Positions 1 through 7,014 are shown, numbered from the stretch's first letter. The stretch is DNA of 11,357 bases from Phytoactinopolyspora endophytica (GCF_004138495.1 NZ_ML142863.1:174869-186225); one strand, 5' to 3'. Numbers and translations: made by a program. The notes: generated by a model from the sequence alone, not told the origin.

Positions 1-1785
1 GAGTCGGTGGCGCTCTTCCTGGACCGTGCGCGCACCATCGCCCCCGATTTCGAGATCGTCGACGCCAACCGCGGTGCCGTTCTCGAGCTGTGCCGACGCC
101 TGGACGGGATGCCACTGGCCATCGAGCTGGCGGCGGTGTGGCTCCGGACGCTCTCGCTCGGCCAGATCCTCGACCGTCTCGAAGACCGCTTCCGGCTTCT
201 CGGCACCGGTAGCCGGACCGCGCCACCTCGCCAGCAGACTCTGGACGCCGCCATCGGCTGGAGCTTCGATCTGTGTACGCCTGAGGAGCGGCTGTTGTGG
301 ACTCGTCTGTCGGTCTTCTCCGGCGGCTTCGATCTCGAGGCAGCCGAGGAAGTGTGCGCGGGAGACGGATTCGTGCATGACGACGTCCTCGGCCTGGTCG
401 CGAGCCTCGTGCACAAGTCGATCATCATCAGGGAGCAGGTAACCGAGCACACTGCCGCCTGGTACCGGATGCTGGAGACGATCAGGCAGTACGGCGCGGC
501 ACACCTTGCCGACGCGGATGTGCGAGCGCTTCAGATCCGCCACCGGGACTACTACCGCCTGCTGGCGTTGCGGTACGCCTCGGAGGCGTTCAGCCCGCAA
601 CAGGCCGCCTGGTTCATCCGGCTGCGGCGCGAGCACGGCAACGTCCGGGCGGCTTTGGACTTCTGCCTCGCGGAGTCTGGCGAGGCGTCGGCCGCCCTGG
701 AGATCGCCGCGGCGATGTGGAACTTCTGGTTCGCCGGATTCTTGCGGGAAGGCTATCGCTACCTGGACCGGGCCTTGGCGCTCGCCAAGGAACCGACACC
801 GGAGAGGGCTACCGCCCTGTGGGCGGCCGGCTATCTGGCCATGCTCGCCGGCGAACTGGAGCGGACGCACGCGATGCTGGCCGAAAGCAGAGAGCTCGTC
901 GAGCGCTTCGACGACGACCTGTTGCGGGCCCGGATCAAAGAGTGCGCCGGCCATGCCACCCTGTACCAGGGTGACCTGCCGTCGGCCGTAGCGCTATTGG
1001 AGGACGGCCTGGTCGGCTTCCGGGCCGTCGGCGACCGGCTCGGTGAGTTCGACACGCTGATCCTGCTCGCAGCCGCCACCTTCTTTCTCGGTGACCCCCG
1101 CGCGGAGGAGTTCAGCCGGGAGGCGCTCGCCCTGGCCGAGTACCACGGCGCGCAGTCGTCCAAGGCGTACGCGCTGTGGGGGGTGGGGATCGTCCAGTGG
1201 CGTGCCGGCCGCTACGAGGAGGCGACGCGTTCGCTACGGGACGCCATTCGCCTGTGGCAGCCGCTGAACGACAACACCGGGATCGGCTTCTCCGTTCAGG
1301 CTCTCTCGTGGTGCGCCAGTTCCGCCTCGCCCGATGCGCGGGCGGCCAGGCTGCTGGGCGCGTCCCGGGCGGTCTGGCGGGCGAGTGGGGCACGGGTGGA
1401 TGAGACGACGCCGTACAGCCAGTTCGACGAGCATTCTATCGACGCCGTGCGCACTGCGCTCGGTGCCGCACGGTTCGAGCGCGAGTTCACCGAGGGCGCG
1501 TCGTACCCGTTCGAGCAGGCAGTGGATCTGGCCCTCGACGCCGCCGCGGAACGCCAGACGAAAGGACCCGCCAAGAGCCGGCCAGCGGCGGCTGGGAGCC
1601 TCACCCCGCGAGAGCTGGAGATCGCCGAGCTCCTCGCCGAAGGGCTGAGCAACAAGGACATCGCGGCCCGGCTCGTCATCGCCCAACGCACCGCCGAGAC
1701 CCACGTCGAGAACATCCTGAGCAAGCTCGGCGTCACTTCCCGTGCCCAGGTCATCAGCTGGATCGCCGAGCGCCGGACTCAATGA
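1..1785 (+). CDS. LuxR-family transcriptional regulator with STAND ATPase and TPR-like region (5' partial)
   Basis: This is the C-terminal 594 codons of a large regulator that starts left of the window. The frame is already open at base 1, and the first residues fall inside the ATPase module, so the GTG at 7 is internal. Numbering from that GTG, the GMPLAIELAA motif of AfsR/MalT-like STAND NTPases is at residues 34-43. It is followed by the family block TLDAAIGWSFDL to RLSVFSGGF at about 79-108. A helical TPR-like region spans about 200-440, and the C-terminal block beginning RAARLLGASRAVW is also typical of the family. A LuxR/FixJ-type helix-turn-helix lies at about 531-590 (SLTPRELEIAELLAEG, then SNKDIAARL). 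The P-loop lies outside the window. By family knowledge, such proteins bind an inducer through the TPR region and switch with ATP to activate genes. The target and ligand are unknown. Confidence 0.93.
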   Translation, partial: ESVALFLDRARTIAPDFEIVDANRGAVLELCRRLDGMPLAIELAAVWLRTLSLGQILDRLEDRFRLLGTGSRTAPPRQQTLDAAIGWSFDLCTPEERLLWTRLSVFSGGFDLEAAEEVCAGDGFVHDDVLGLVASLVHKSIIIREQVTEHTAAWYRMLETIRQYGAAHLADADVRALQIRHRDYYRLLALRYASEAFSPQQAAWFIRLRREHGNVRAALDFCLAESGEASAALEIAAAMWNFWFAGFLREGYRYLDRALALAKEPTPERATALWAAGYLAMLAGELERTHAMLAESRELVERFDDDLLRARIKECAGHATLYQGDLPSAVALLEDGLVGFRAVGDRLGEFDTLILLAAATFFLGDPRAEEFSREALALAEYHGAQSSKAYALWGVGIVQWRAGRYEEATRSLRDAIRLWQPLNDNTGIGFSVQALSWCASSASPDARAARLLGASRAVWRASGARVDETTPYSQFDEHSIDAVRTALGAARFEREFTEGASYPFEQAVDLALDAAAERQTKGPAKSRPAAAGSLTPRELEIAELLAEGLSNKDIAARLVIAQRTAETHVENILSKLGVTSRAQVISWIAERRTQ

Positions 1786-1812
1786 GTACGTAATCGTCAA
1801 GAAACTACGTAC
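1786..1812. repeat. 7-bp perfect inverted repeat just after the luxR stop
   Basis: GTACGTA (1786-1792) and TACGTAC (1806-1812) are exact reverse complements separated by 13 bases. The first arm begins on the base after the TGA stop of the regulator. The arms are AT-richer than the surroundings. This could be a weak 3' hairpin or a binding site; there is no T-run behind it. Confidence 0.35.
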
Positions 1813-1915
1813 CAATCCCCGTATCTGTCCCGATGCTCGTGGACGGCGGATCCGTCAGTCTGGACGCATAGCAACAGACCCAGGCCGTCGCCGGACCTTC
1901 TCCGGCACTCTAAGC

Positions 1916-1964
1916 AGGCGGGCCCGGCGCCTGACGCCCCCGCAAATCGGCGCCAGGCCCGCCT
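1916..1964 (+). terminator. Probable hairpin terminator after the luxR-family gene
   Basis: AGGCGGGCCCGGCGCC (1916-1931) pairs with GGCGCCAGGCCCGCCT (1949-1964) over 16 positions with one mismatch, around a 17-base loop, and TTT spans 1964-1966. It lies about 130 bases past the luxR stop and 150 before the PHP gene. The only mismatch is C-A in a plus-strand RNA and would be a G-U wobble in a minus-strand RNA. A strong GC hairpin with a minimal T-tail fits actinobacterial terminators. The rest of the 1786-2117 gap shows no coding signal, only a 9-bp direct repeat GTAGACGAG at 1990-1998 and 2085-2093. Confidence 0.6.
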
Positions 1965-2103
1965 TTCCACCTCCGGACCATCACTGTGCGTAGACGAGAC
2001 GGGGTGAGTGACGCGCCGGGGCGCGGCAATCCACGCTGCTGCCGTCGCACGCGGTGGTGAAACGCACCATGCCACACAGCGTAGGTAGACGAGTGCGACG
2101 TCC

Positions 2104-2108
2104 GGGAG
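2104..2108 (+). promoter_or_regulatory. Ribosome binding site of the PHP gene
   Basis: GGGAG lies nine bases before the ATG at 2118. This supports that start over any other in the frame. Confidence 0.5.
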
Positions 2109-2117
2109 ACTGGGCAC

Positions 2118-3158
2118 ATGACCTCGCAAGCCCATGCCGTCGACGCCCTCCGCCGGATCGCGTACCTGCTGGAGCGTGCTCAAGAGCCGACATACCGAGT
2201 GCGCGCATTCCGAAGCGCCGCGGCGACAGTCGAGGCTCTCGACGCGGACGAACTGCGTGCACGTGTCGATGCTGGAACCTTGACCGAGCTGCGGGGCATC
2301 GGGAAGGTCACCGCATTGGCCGTCGCCGAGTCGCTCTCCGGAGAGACACCTGTCTACCTACGCCGGCTGGAGGCGACGGGCGGGGCACCCGTGGCCGAAG
2401 GAGGCGCGGACATCCGCGCGGCCCTCCGCGGTGACCTGCACAGCCATTCGGACTGGTCGGACGGCGGGAGTCCGATCGCGGAGATGGCGGATGCGGCCGC
2501 GGCACTCGGACACGAGTATCTCGCCCTCACTGATCACTCGCCCCGCCTGACCGTCGCGAACGGGTTGTCCGCGGAGCGGCTCGAGAAGCAGCTCGGGCTG
2601 GTCGAGGAGCTGAACCACCGGGATAATGCGGTCCGCGTGCTGACCGGGATCGAGGTGGACATCAATGAGGACGGCACCCTGGACCAGTCCGGCCACCTGC
2701 TGAGCCGGCTCGACGTCGTGGTCGCCAGCGTCCACTCGAAGCTGCGCATGTCCAGCGACGACATGACCCGGCGAATGGTGACGGCCATCGCTGACCCGCA
2801 CACGGACGTGCTCGGGCACTGCACCGGCCGGTTGATCACGGGTTCACGTGGTACCAGGCCACCGTCTGAGTTCGACCCGGAGATCGTGTTCGCGGCGTGC
2901 GCTCGATTCGGCGTGGCCGTCGAGATCAACGCCCGACCGGAACGGCTGGACCCGCCGAAGCGACTCCTACGGCTGGCGGTGGAGGCCGGTTGCCTGTTCT
3001 CCATCGACACCGACGCACACGCTCCGGGCCAGCTGGACTGGCAGGCCTACGGTTGCGAGCGCGCGGCCGCGTGTGGCGTCCCGATCGAGCGCATCGTCAA
3101 CACGTGGGCGCTCGATGACCTGCTGACGTGGGCGCGCCACCGAACGGCCGGAGGCTGA
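2118..3158 (+). CDS. PolX-like HhH plus PHP-domain phosphoesterase without polymerase palm
   Basis: This 346-residue protein starts with the helical 8-kDa-type domain of family X DNA polymerases (about 1-85). It includes a helix-hairpin-helix, LTELRGIGKVTALAVAESL, at 55-73. A PHP domain follows directly (about 104-340). All nine metal-ligand positions expected of an active PHP site are visible: H108 and H110 (DLHSHSDWSDG), D115, H140 (LTDHS), E179 (GIEVDI), H206, H234, and D299 and H301 (DTDAH). A trinuclear metal-dependent phosphoesterase is therefore expected, possibly acting on DNA ends or another phosphoester; the substrate cannot be read from the sequence. In bacterial PolX a palm/nucleotidyltransferase domain separates these two parts, and here it is absent. 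Proteins of this layout occur in actinobacteria and are usually annotated only as PHP-domain proteins. The gene is monocistronic and convergent with the methyltransferase. Confidence 0.9.
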   Translation: MTSQAHAVDALRRIAYLLERAQEPTYRVRAFRSAAATVEALDADELRARVDAGTLTELRGIGKVTALAVAESLSGETPVYLRRLEATGGAPVAEGGADIRAALRGDLHSHSDWSDGGSPIAEMADAAAALGHEYLALTDHSPRLTVANGLSAERLEKQLGLVEELNHRDNAVRVLTGIEVDINEDGTLDQSGHLLSRLDVVVASVHSKLRMSSDDMTRRMVTAIADPHTDVLGHCTGRLITGSRGTRPPSEFDPEIVFAACARFGVAVEINARPERLDPPKRLLRLAVEAGCLFSIDTDAHAPGQLDWQAYGCERAAACGVPIERIVNTWALDDLLTWARHRTAGG

Positions 3159-3200
3159 TGGCAGAGTACGGACGTGCAGGCCGCGCCATTCACGATCGCG

Positions 3201-3872
3201 TCACTGTGTCGGCGGCTCTAGCCATCCTGCGAAGAGCGCCACAGCGCCGGAGACCTCGAGCTCGTACCGGCCGAAGCGGCTAGCGAGCTCTTCCTCCAGC
3301 CCGTCGAGGTCGTCGTGCAGGTTGGAGAAGATGCCTTTTCCGTTGTAGACGCGCAGCAGCGCGCGCCCGAGCCGAGTGTGCCGCACGCCCCCATTCAGGA
3401 TGGTGGATCCGAAGACGACGCCGCCAGGTTCCACGAGCGGGATCAGATGGTCGAATACGGTCGCCTTGGAGCGGATGTCTCCTGGTAGGCAATGCAGCAC
3501 ATAGCTGAGCGCAACCGATCGGTACGACGCCGGCTCCAGCCCGACGGGTTTGAGCACGTCGGCCGCGTACGACGTGGGCCGGTACCTCCGCAGGCGGTGC
3601 CCGGCGAACCGAAGGACGTCGGGGTTCGGATCTAGTAGCGTCAGATGTGGTGCCGTCCCGGGAAAACGACAGCGATCCAGGTAGTAGCCGGTTCCCGGAC
3701 CGACATCGAGGTGTGATGTGGTGACGTGCCGGTTGTACTGCCGGAGGATCCTACGTGCCGCGCAGCGCCAGACCAACGAGTTCGAGAGCCGCACCACGAC
3801 AGTGTCGTAGGCGCGCAGGGCTCCCGGTGTGTAGACCGACTGCCCGGCGAAGGCGGGATCGGAGCGATCCAT
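3201..3872 (-). CDS. Class I SAM-dependent methyltransferase
   Basis: From the ATG at 3872 this is a 223-residue soluble protein. Motif I, HLDVGPGTGYYLD, is at about 54-66 and gives the glycine-rich SAM loop. LLDPNP follows at about 79-84 as the acidic end of strand 2. Further blocks are SVALSYVLHCLPG (about 119-131), PGGVVFGSTIL (about 150-160) and SGAVALFAG at the C terminus. The frame is also open upstream, with an ATG at 3926 and a TTG at 3953. I prefer 3872 because the family usually begins close to the FAG.SVYTP block, and because the longer versions run into the antisense BTAD remnant. None of the three starts has a strong ribosome binding site. The acceptor substrate is unknown. Related proteins in actinobacteria often sit near regulators or secondary-metabolism genes, which is context only. 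Confidence 0.88.
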   Translation of the reverse strand: MDRSDPAFAGQSVYTPGALRAYDTVVVRLSNSLVWRCAARRILRQYNRHVTTSHLDVGPGTGYYLDRCRFPGTAPHLTLLDPNPDVLRFAGHRLRRYRPTSYAADVLKPVGLEPASYRSVALSYVLHCLPGDIRSKATVFDHLIPLVEPGGVVFGSTILNGGVRHTRLGRALLRVYNGKGIFSNLHDDLDGLEEELASRFGRYELEVSGAVALFAGWLEPPTQ

Positions 3873-3873
3873 G

Positions 3874-3886
3874 GTGAACGGTTCAC
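3874..3886. promoter_or_regulatory. 13-bp perfect palindrome at the methyltransferase start
   Basis: GTGAACGGTTCAC is GTGAAC, one central G, then GTTCAC. It lies one base upstream of the preferred methyltransferase ATG, where a bound protein or an RNA hairpin would block initiation. A second, looser inverted repeat, TGTCAT (3908-3913) and ATGACA (3925-3930), lies just upstream. The size and symmetry suit a TetR-like operator, but the regulator is not identifiable. Confidence 0.35.
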
Positions 3887-3959
3887 GGCTGATCGGCTTC
3901 GGTGATCTGTCATACGGTTCGGACATGACACCAGGGTCTGGCGGACCGCTCAACGCTCG

Positions 3960-5291
3960 CTCAACCTCGACACCGATCGATTCGAGGACCTGGCCGCGCG
4001 CGGTCGCGCGGAGTCGTCGAGCGGTGATGCCGTTGCAGGTGCGACGCTGCTGCGCGCTGCGCTCGAGCTCTGGCGTGGGCCGCCCCTCGCCGACGTCCCT
4101 TGGGAGCGGTTCGCCGACAGCGACGTCCGCCGGTGGGAGGAGCTCCTACACACGGCGCAGGAGGACCTGATCGACGCCGAGCTCGCCACCGGTCGACATG
4201 CGGAACTCGGCGGCGACATCGAGGCCCTCGTCCGCGAGCAGCCGTTCCGCGAGCGTCGCTGGAGTCAGCTCATGATCGCCCTGTATCGCTCGGGGAGACA
4301 GGCAGATGCCCTGGAACGCTACCGCCAGGTCCGCACTCTTCTCGCCGAAGAGCTCGGTGTCGGTCCTTCCCCCTACCTCCGCGCGTGTGAAGGCATGATT
4401 CTGCGGCAGGACGACGCGCTCAATCCGGGCAGCGGCCGGGGAGATCTCCCGGTCACCCGCTTTGCCCGCGGTCCCGCCGGCCGGCTCGCATATCAGATGC
4501 TGGGCGACGGACCGACGAACCTGGTGTTCATCCCCGGCTTCAGCAGCAACGTGGAGATCAGGTGGGAGGAGCCGAGTCTGTCCCAGCTGTTCCGGCGGCT
4601 GGCCCGCTCGGCCCGCCTCATCCTGTTGGACAAGCGCGGCACCGGACTGTCCGACCGGGATACCGGGATCCCCCCGATAGAGGAGCAGGTCGCCGACGTG
4701 CTCGCGGTCATGGACGCGGCCGGAATGCAGCGGGCGACGCTGCTGGGCATCATGGACGGTGGCGCGATCGGATTGCTCACCGCCGCGGCACAACCCGAGC
4801 GGGTGAGCGCGGTGGTCACCTACGCTTCCTTCAGCGCGTTCGAGCTGCTCGGCGCGGAGGGGAGCGCGGTCTTCGACGCACTGCGCGCCCAACTGGATCA
4901 CGGAGTGGTCTTCGAGGACGCATTGCCCGTGATCGCGCCCAGCCGCGCCGACGACGCGTCCTTCGCACGGTGGATAGGACGATACATGCGCATGGCGGCA
5001 GGCGTCGGCGGAGGTACCGCGCTGCTCGACATGTTCCGGCAGATCGATATCCGGGCCGCGCTCCCCGACGTCGCCGTTCCCGTGCTCGCTCTCCACCGCG
5101 AACACGACCGGTTGATCCCCTCCGACAACGCCGCGTACATCGCGGAGCATGTGCGAGACGGCAGGTCTGTGATCCTTCCTGGCAGCGACACCATCATCTG
5201 GGCGGGAGACGTCGATGAGTTCGCGTCCCAGGTAGAAGGGTTCATCTCGGAGATACACGCGCGTATTCCCCTACGCCGCCGGCAACGTTGA
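3960..5291 (+). pseudogene. BTAD (SARP-type) regulator fused to alpha/beta-hydrolase domain, N-terminus and start codon missing
   Basis: The frame is open from 3906, after a TGA at 3903, to the TGA at 5289-5291. From about 3960 it reads as a bacterial transcriptional activator domain: LDTDRFEDLAARGRA, then ALELWRGPPLADVPWERF, then LYRSGRQADALERYRQVR and ELGVGPSP. An alpha/beta-hydrolase domain follows. It has VFIPGFSSN, then LLDKRGTGLSDR, and an elbow LLGIMDGG. The first ATG is at 4272, in the middle of the BTAD domain, and there is no ATG, GTG or TTG in frame before it. The OmpR-like DNA-binding domain expected upstream is absent, because the minus-strand methyltransferase occupies that space. 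Numbering from ATG 4272, the nucleophile serine of GxSxG is M161 and the catalytic His is T307 in GSDTIIWAGD; D279 remains. I infer a 5'-truncated, catalytically dead remnant. A 339-residue product from 4272 is possible. Confidence 0.75.
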
Positions 5292-5318
5292 CGGCACAGC
5301 CGATATCAGCTATGCCGT
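5291..5318. terminator. Palindrome between convergent genes, probable bidirectional terminator
   Basis: This imperfect 28-base palindrome is centred on GATATC (5302-5307), with outer arms ACGGCA (5291-5296) and TGCCGT (5313-5318); 12 of 14 pairs match. Both mismatches are C-A in plus-strand RNA and become G-U wobbles in minus-strand RNA, so the hairpin is continuous for the metallophosphoesterase transcript. It spans the last base of the plus-strand stop and the whole minus-strand TAG (5310-5312). No T-run follows on either side. Confidence 0.55.
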
Positions 5319-6083
5319 GGACCCGGTCAGTCCGAGCTGTGCGTGACGTCCGCGGTAGATCGCCGTACGCAGCTCGATGGCGTACGCGTCGAGTTCGGGC
5401 ATCCCGAGCTCAGCCGCCACGGCGATCTCCGCCTCGATGTCGTACGGAACACGGACGAACTGCAGCCCGAACGGGTCCGCTGACGCGCCGTCGAGCACGC
5501 CTTCGAGGATCACATAGCAGGCTGTGGGCTCATCCAGTGCGTTACCCACGCTGCCGACGTTGAACAACGTCCGCCCACTGTTGGTCTCCACATAGGCGTC
5601 ATGGATGTCCCCGTACCCGACCACTGACGGCTCCGGCCCGGCACCGGTCAGCTCGGTCGCCGCGAACATGCCGGCGAACTCTTCCTCGGTGTGCCGAAAG
5701 TGAACGCGCACGTGCACACTCTCCGCAGAAGCATGGAAAAGCCGTATCCGCCGGCCGCTGAGGACCAGGTCGTGCACCAAAGGTAGCTCACGCAGCCACT
5801 TCCGATCGCCCGGAGTGAGCTCACCGTTCCACCACTGGGCCGATGCGCCGAGCTCGGACGGATCCTCGACCGGCAGAAAGTCTTCCCAGTTGCCACGGAC
5901 AGTCACGGCGCACCGCTCGCGACTGACCCGCACACACTCCGAGCCCCGCGGCCCCTTTCCAATGATGTCTCCGAGGTTGAGGATCGTGCCGATGCCCCGG
6001 GCGTCGATATCGGCCAGCACGGCCTCCAACGCGGTCAGGTTGCCATGGATGTCGGAGATGATCGCCAGCCGCTGGATCACCAC
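5310..6083 (-). CDS. Calcineurin-like metallophosphoesterase
   Basis: This is a 257-residue (or 256-residue) soluble phosphoesterase. The dinuclear-metal motifs appear in order: SDIHGN (D11, H13), LGDIIGKGP (D39), RGNWED (N65), LFHAS (H117), GYGDIH (H161) and NVGSVG (about 175-180). Two positions differ from the textbook GNHD and GHTH: tryptophan follows N65, and D159 stands where the first His of GHTH would be. The rest is well conserved, and I recall this GNW/GDIH pattern from a branch of the family, so I read it as a subfamily trait, not decay. The first codons are GTG GTG. The second, at 6080, has the better spacing to the ribosome binding site and overlaps the amidohydrolase stop. The two genes are almost certainly cotranscribed. 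The substrate is not determinable. Confidence 0.9.
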   Translation of the reverse strand: MVIQRLAIISDIHGNLTALEAVLADIDARGIGTILNLGDIIGKGPRGSECVRVSRERCAVTVRGNWEDFLPVEDPSELGASAQWWNGELTPGDRKWLRELPLVHDLVLSGRRIRLFHASAESVHVRVHFRHTEEEFAGMFAATELTGAGPEPSVVGYGDIHDAYVETNSGRTLFNVGSVGNALDEPTACYVILEGVLDGASADPFGLQFVRVPYDIEAEIAVAAELGMPELDAYAIELRTAIYRGRHAQLGLTGSTA

Positions 6084-6934
6084 GCTGCCTCCTCGTCGAG
6101 CTGCAGCCGGTAGAACGATGTGGCCGTGCGATGCAGTATGTCCTCCCGCTCGTCCCCGGTGCAGAAGTCCAACGCCACAAGCGTCTCGCGCAGCACCTGC
6201 TGGTAGTCTCCGGCCAGCAGTGCCACCGGCCAGTCGCCGCCGAACATCAGTCGCTCGGCGCCGAACACGTTGTATGCGTGCTCCACATACGGACGCAGGT
6301 CCTCACCGGTCCAGGATTCCGTATCCGCAGCCGTGTTCAGCCCTGACACTTTCGCATAGACGTGTGGGTAGGACCCGGCGCGCGCGAGCAGATCGGCCCA
6401 CGGCTGCCATTCCCGGGTCTTAATCGGCGGCTTCGCCAGGTGGTCGATGACCATGCGCAGGTCAGGAATCTCCTCGGCGAGCGTTGCGACATGCTCCAGA
6501 TGACGGGGAAGAACTGCGACGACGTCGAAGCTCAGGTCACGCTCCGCGAGCAGCCGCAAGCTCTCGATGACGGCGGGCCGGACAACCCAGTCCGGGTCCG
6601 GATCGTCGTGGATGAGATGTCGTACGCCTTTGAACCGCGGGTTGGTGACGAACCTGTCCAGAGTCGCGGCGGCTTTGTCCGGCTCGAGCAGGGGAACCCA
6701 GCCGACTACACCCTTCACCCATGGATGGTCCGCGCCGACGGAGAACATCGCCTCGGTGTCCTCGATGCTGTCGGCAGCCTGCACGAGCACCGAGCCACTG
6801 ACCCCGGCAGCACGGAGCTCCGGCTCGGCGTCGGCGGGCGTGAAGGTGCGGTAGATCCGCCCCGACTCGGGCGTGAGCCACGGATACGACACGGCCGACA
6901 GGTCCCACAGGTGCTGGTGCGCATCGATGATCAT
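6077..6934 (-). CDS. Amidohydrolase of the lactonase type (COG3618-like)
   Basis: This 285-residue TIM-barrel metal hydrolase belongs to the family that includes L-fuconolactonase, L-rhamnono-lactonase and 2-pyrone-4,6-dicarboxylate lactonase. Characteristic blocks are DAHQHLWD at 4-11 (metal ligands H6 and H8), FKGVRHLIHDDP at 101-112, VIDHLAKPPIK at 163-172 (with D164 and H165), KVSGLNTAAD at 195-204 and FGGDWPVALL at 231-240 (D234, the usual catalytic base). Length and motif spacing are normal, so it looks active. By family it would open a sugar lactone or similar cyclic ester in carbohydrate catabolism; the exact substrate is unknown. GGGAG lies ten bases upstream of the ATG. The 3' end overlaps the metallophosphoesterase start. 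A perfect palindrome at 7001-7014 lies about 67 bases upstream and is a candidate operator. Confidence 0.9.
   Translation of the reverse strand: MIIDAHQHLWDLSAVSYPWLTPESGRIYRTFTPADAEPELRAAGVSGSVLVQAADSIEDTEAMFSVGADHPWVKGVVGWVPLLEPDKAAATLDRFVTNPRFKGVRHLIHDDPDPDWVVRPAVIESLRLLAERDLSFDVVAVLPRHLEHVATLAEEIPDLRMVIDHLAKPPIKTREWQPWADLLARAGSYPHVYAKVSGLNTAADTESWTGEDLRPYVEHAYNVFGAERLMFGGDWPVALLAGDYQQVLRETLVALDFCTGDEREDILHRTATSFYRLQLDEEAAW
6088..6094 (-). promoter_or_regulatory. Ribosome binding site of the metallophosphoesterase
   Basis: GAGGAGG on the minus strand lies inside the end of the amidohydrolase gene. It is four bases from the GTG at 6083 and seven from the GTG at 6080. The spacing favours the second GTG, which overlaps the upstream TGA as GTGA. 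Confidence 0.6.
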
Positions 6935-7000
6935 CGCGCGACGACTCCCTTCTCGGCGGAGGACATGGTGCCCAGTCTTACCGGATTAATGGGACACTAG

Positions 7001-7014
7001 CCCGTGATCACGGG
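7001..7014. promoter_or_regulatory. Perfect 14-bp palindrome upstream of the amidohydrolase operon
   Basis: CCCGTGATCACGGG is fully self-complementary with no spacer. It lies 67 bases upstream of the amidohydrolase ATG, where an operator would be expected. The core GTGATCAC has the symmetry of a dimeric repressor site. It also contains the TGA stop of the short minus-strand ORF 7008-7148. A loopless palindrome of this size is a poorer terminator than an operator, so I favour regulation; no regulator gene is adjacent. Confidence 0.45.

Noticed and set aside
1234..1815. 193-codon minus-strand ORF over the end of the luxR gene
   Set aside because: The plus frame contains a LuxR helix-turn-helix; the minus frame shows no domain.
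2012..2025. GC-only inverted repeat CGCGCC GG GGCGCG before the PHP gene
   Set aside because: Two-base spacer and extreme GC content make a chance match likely; no functional position relative to a promoter could be shown.
3157..3226. Inverted repeat GATGGCAGAG / CTCTAGCCATC between the convergent PHP and methyltransferase genes
   Set aside because: The arms need a bulge and are about 50 bases apart inside coding sequence; too weak for a terminator call.
3201..3953. Longer methyltransferase with a TTG start at 3953 (250 residues)
   Set aside because: The extra 27 residues are not family-like and the region is antisense to the BTAD junction. The ATG at 3872 fits the family N terminus.
4146..5258. 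370-codon minus-strand ORF opposite the BTAD-hydrolase remnant, longer than the sense ORF
   Set aside because: Its protein has no recognisable domain, while the plus frame carries clear BTAD and hydrolase motifs. Long antisense frames are common in high-GC DNA.
6362..7000. 212-codon plus-strand ORF
   Set aside because: Antisense to the amidohydrolase, whose motifs are unambiguous.
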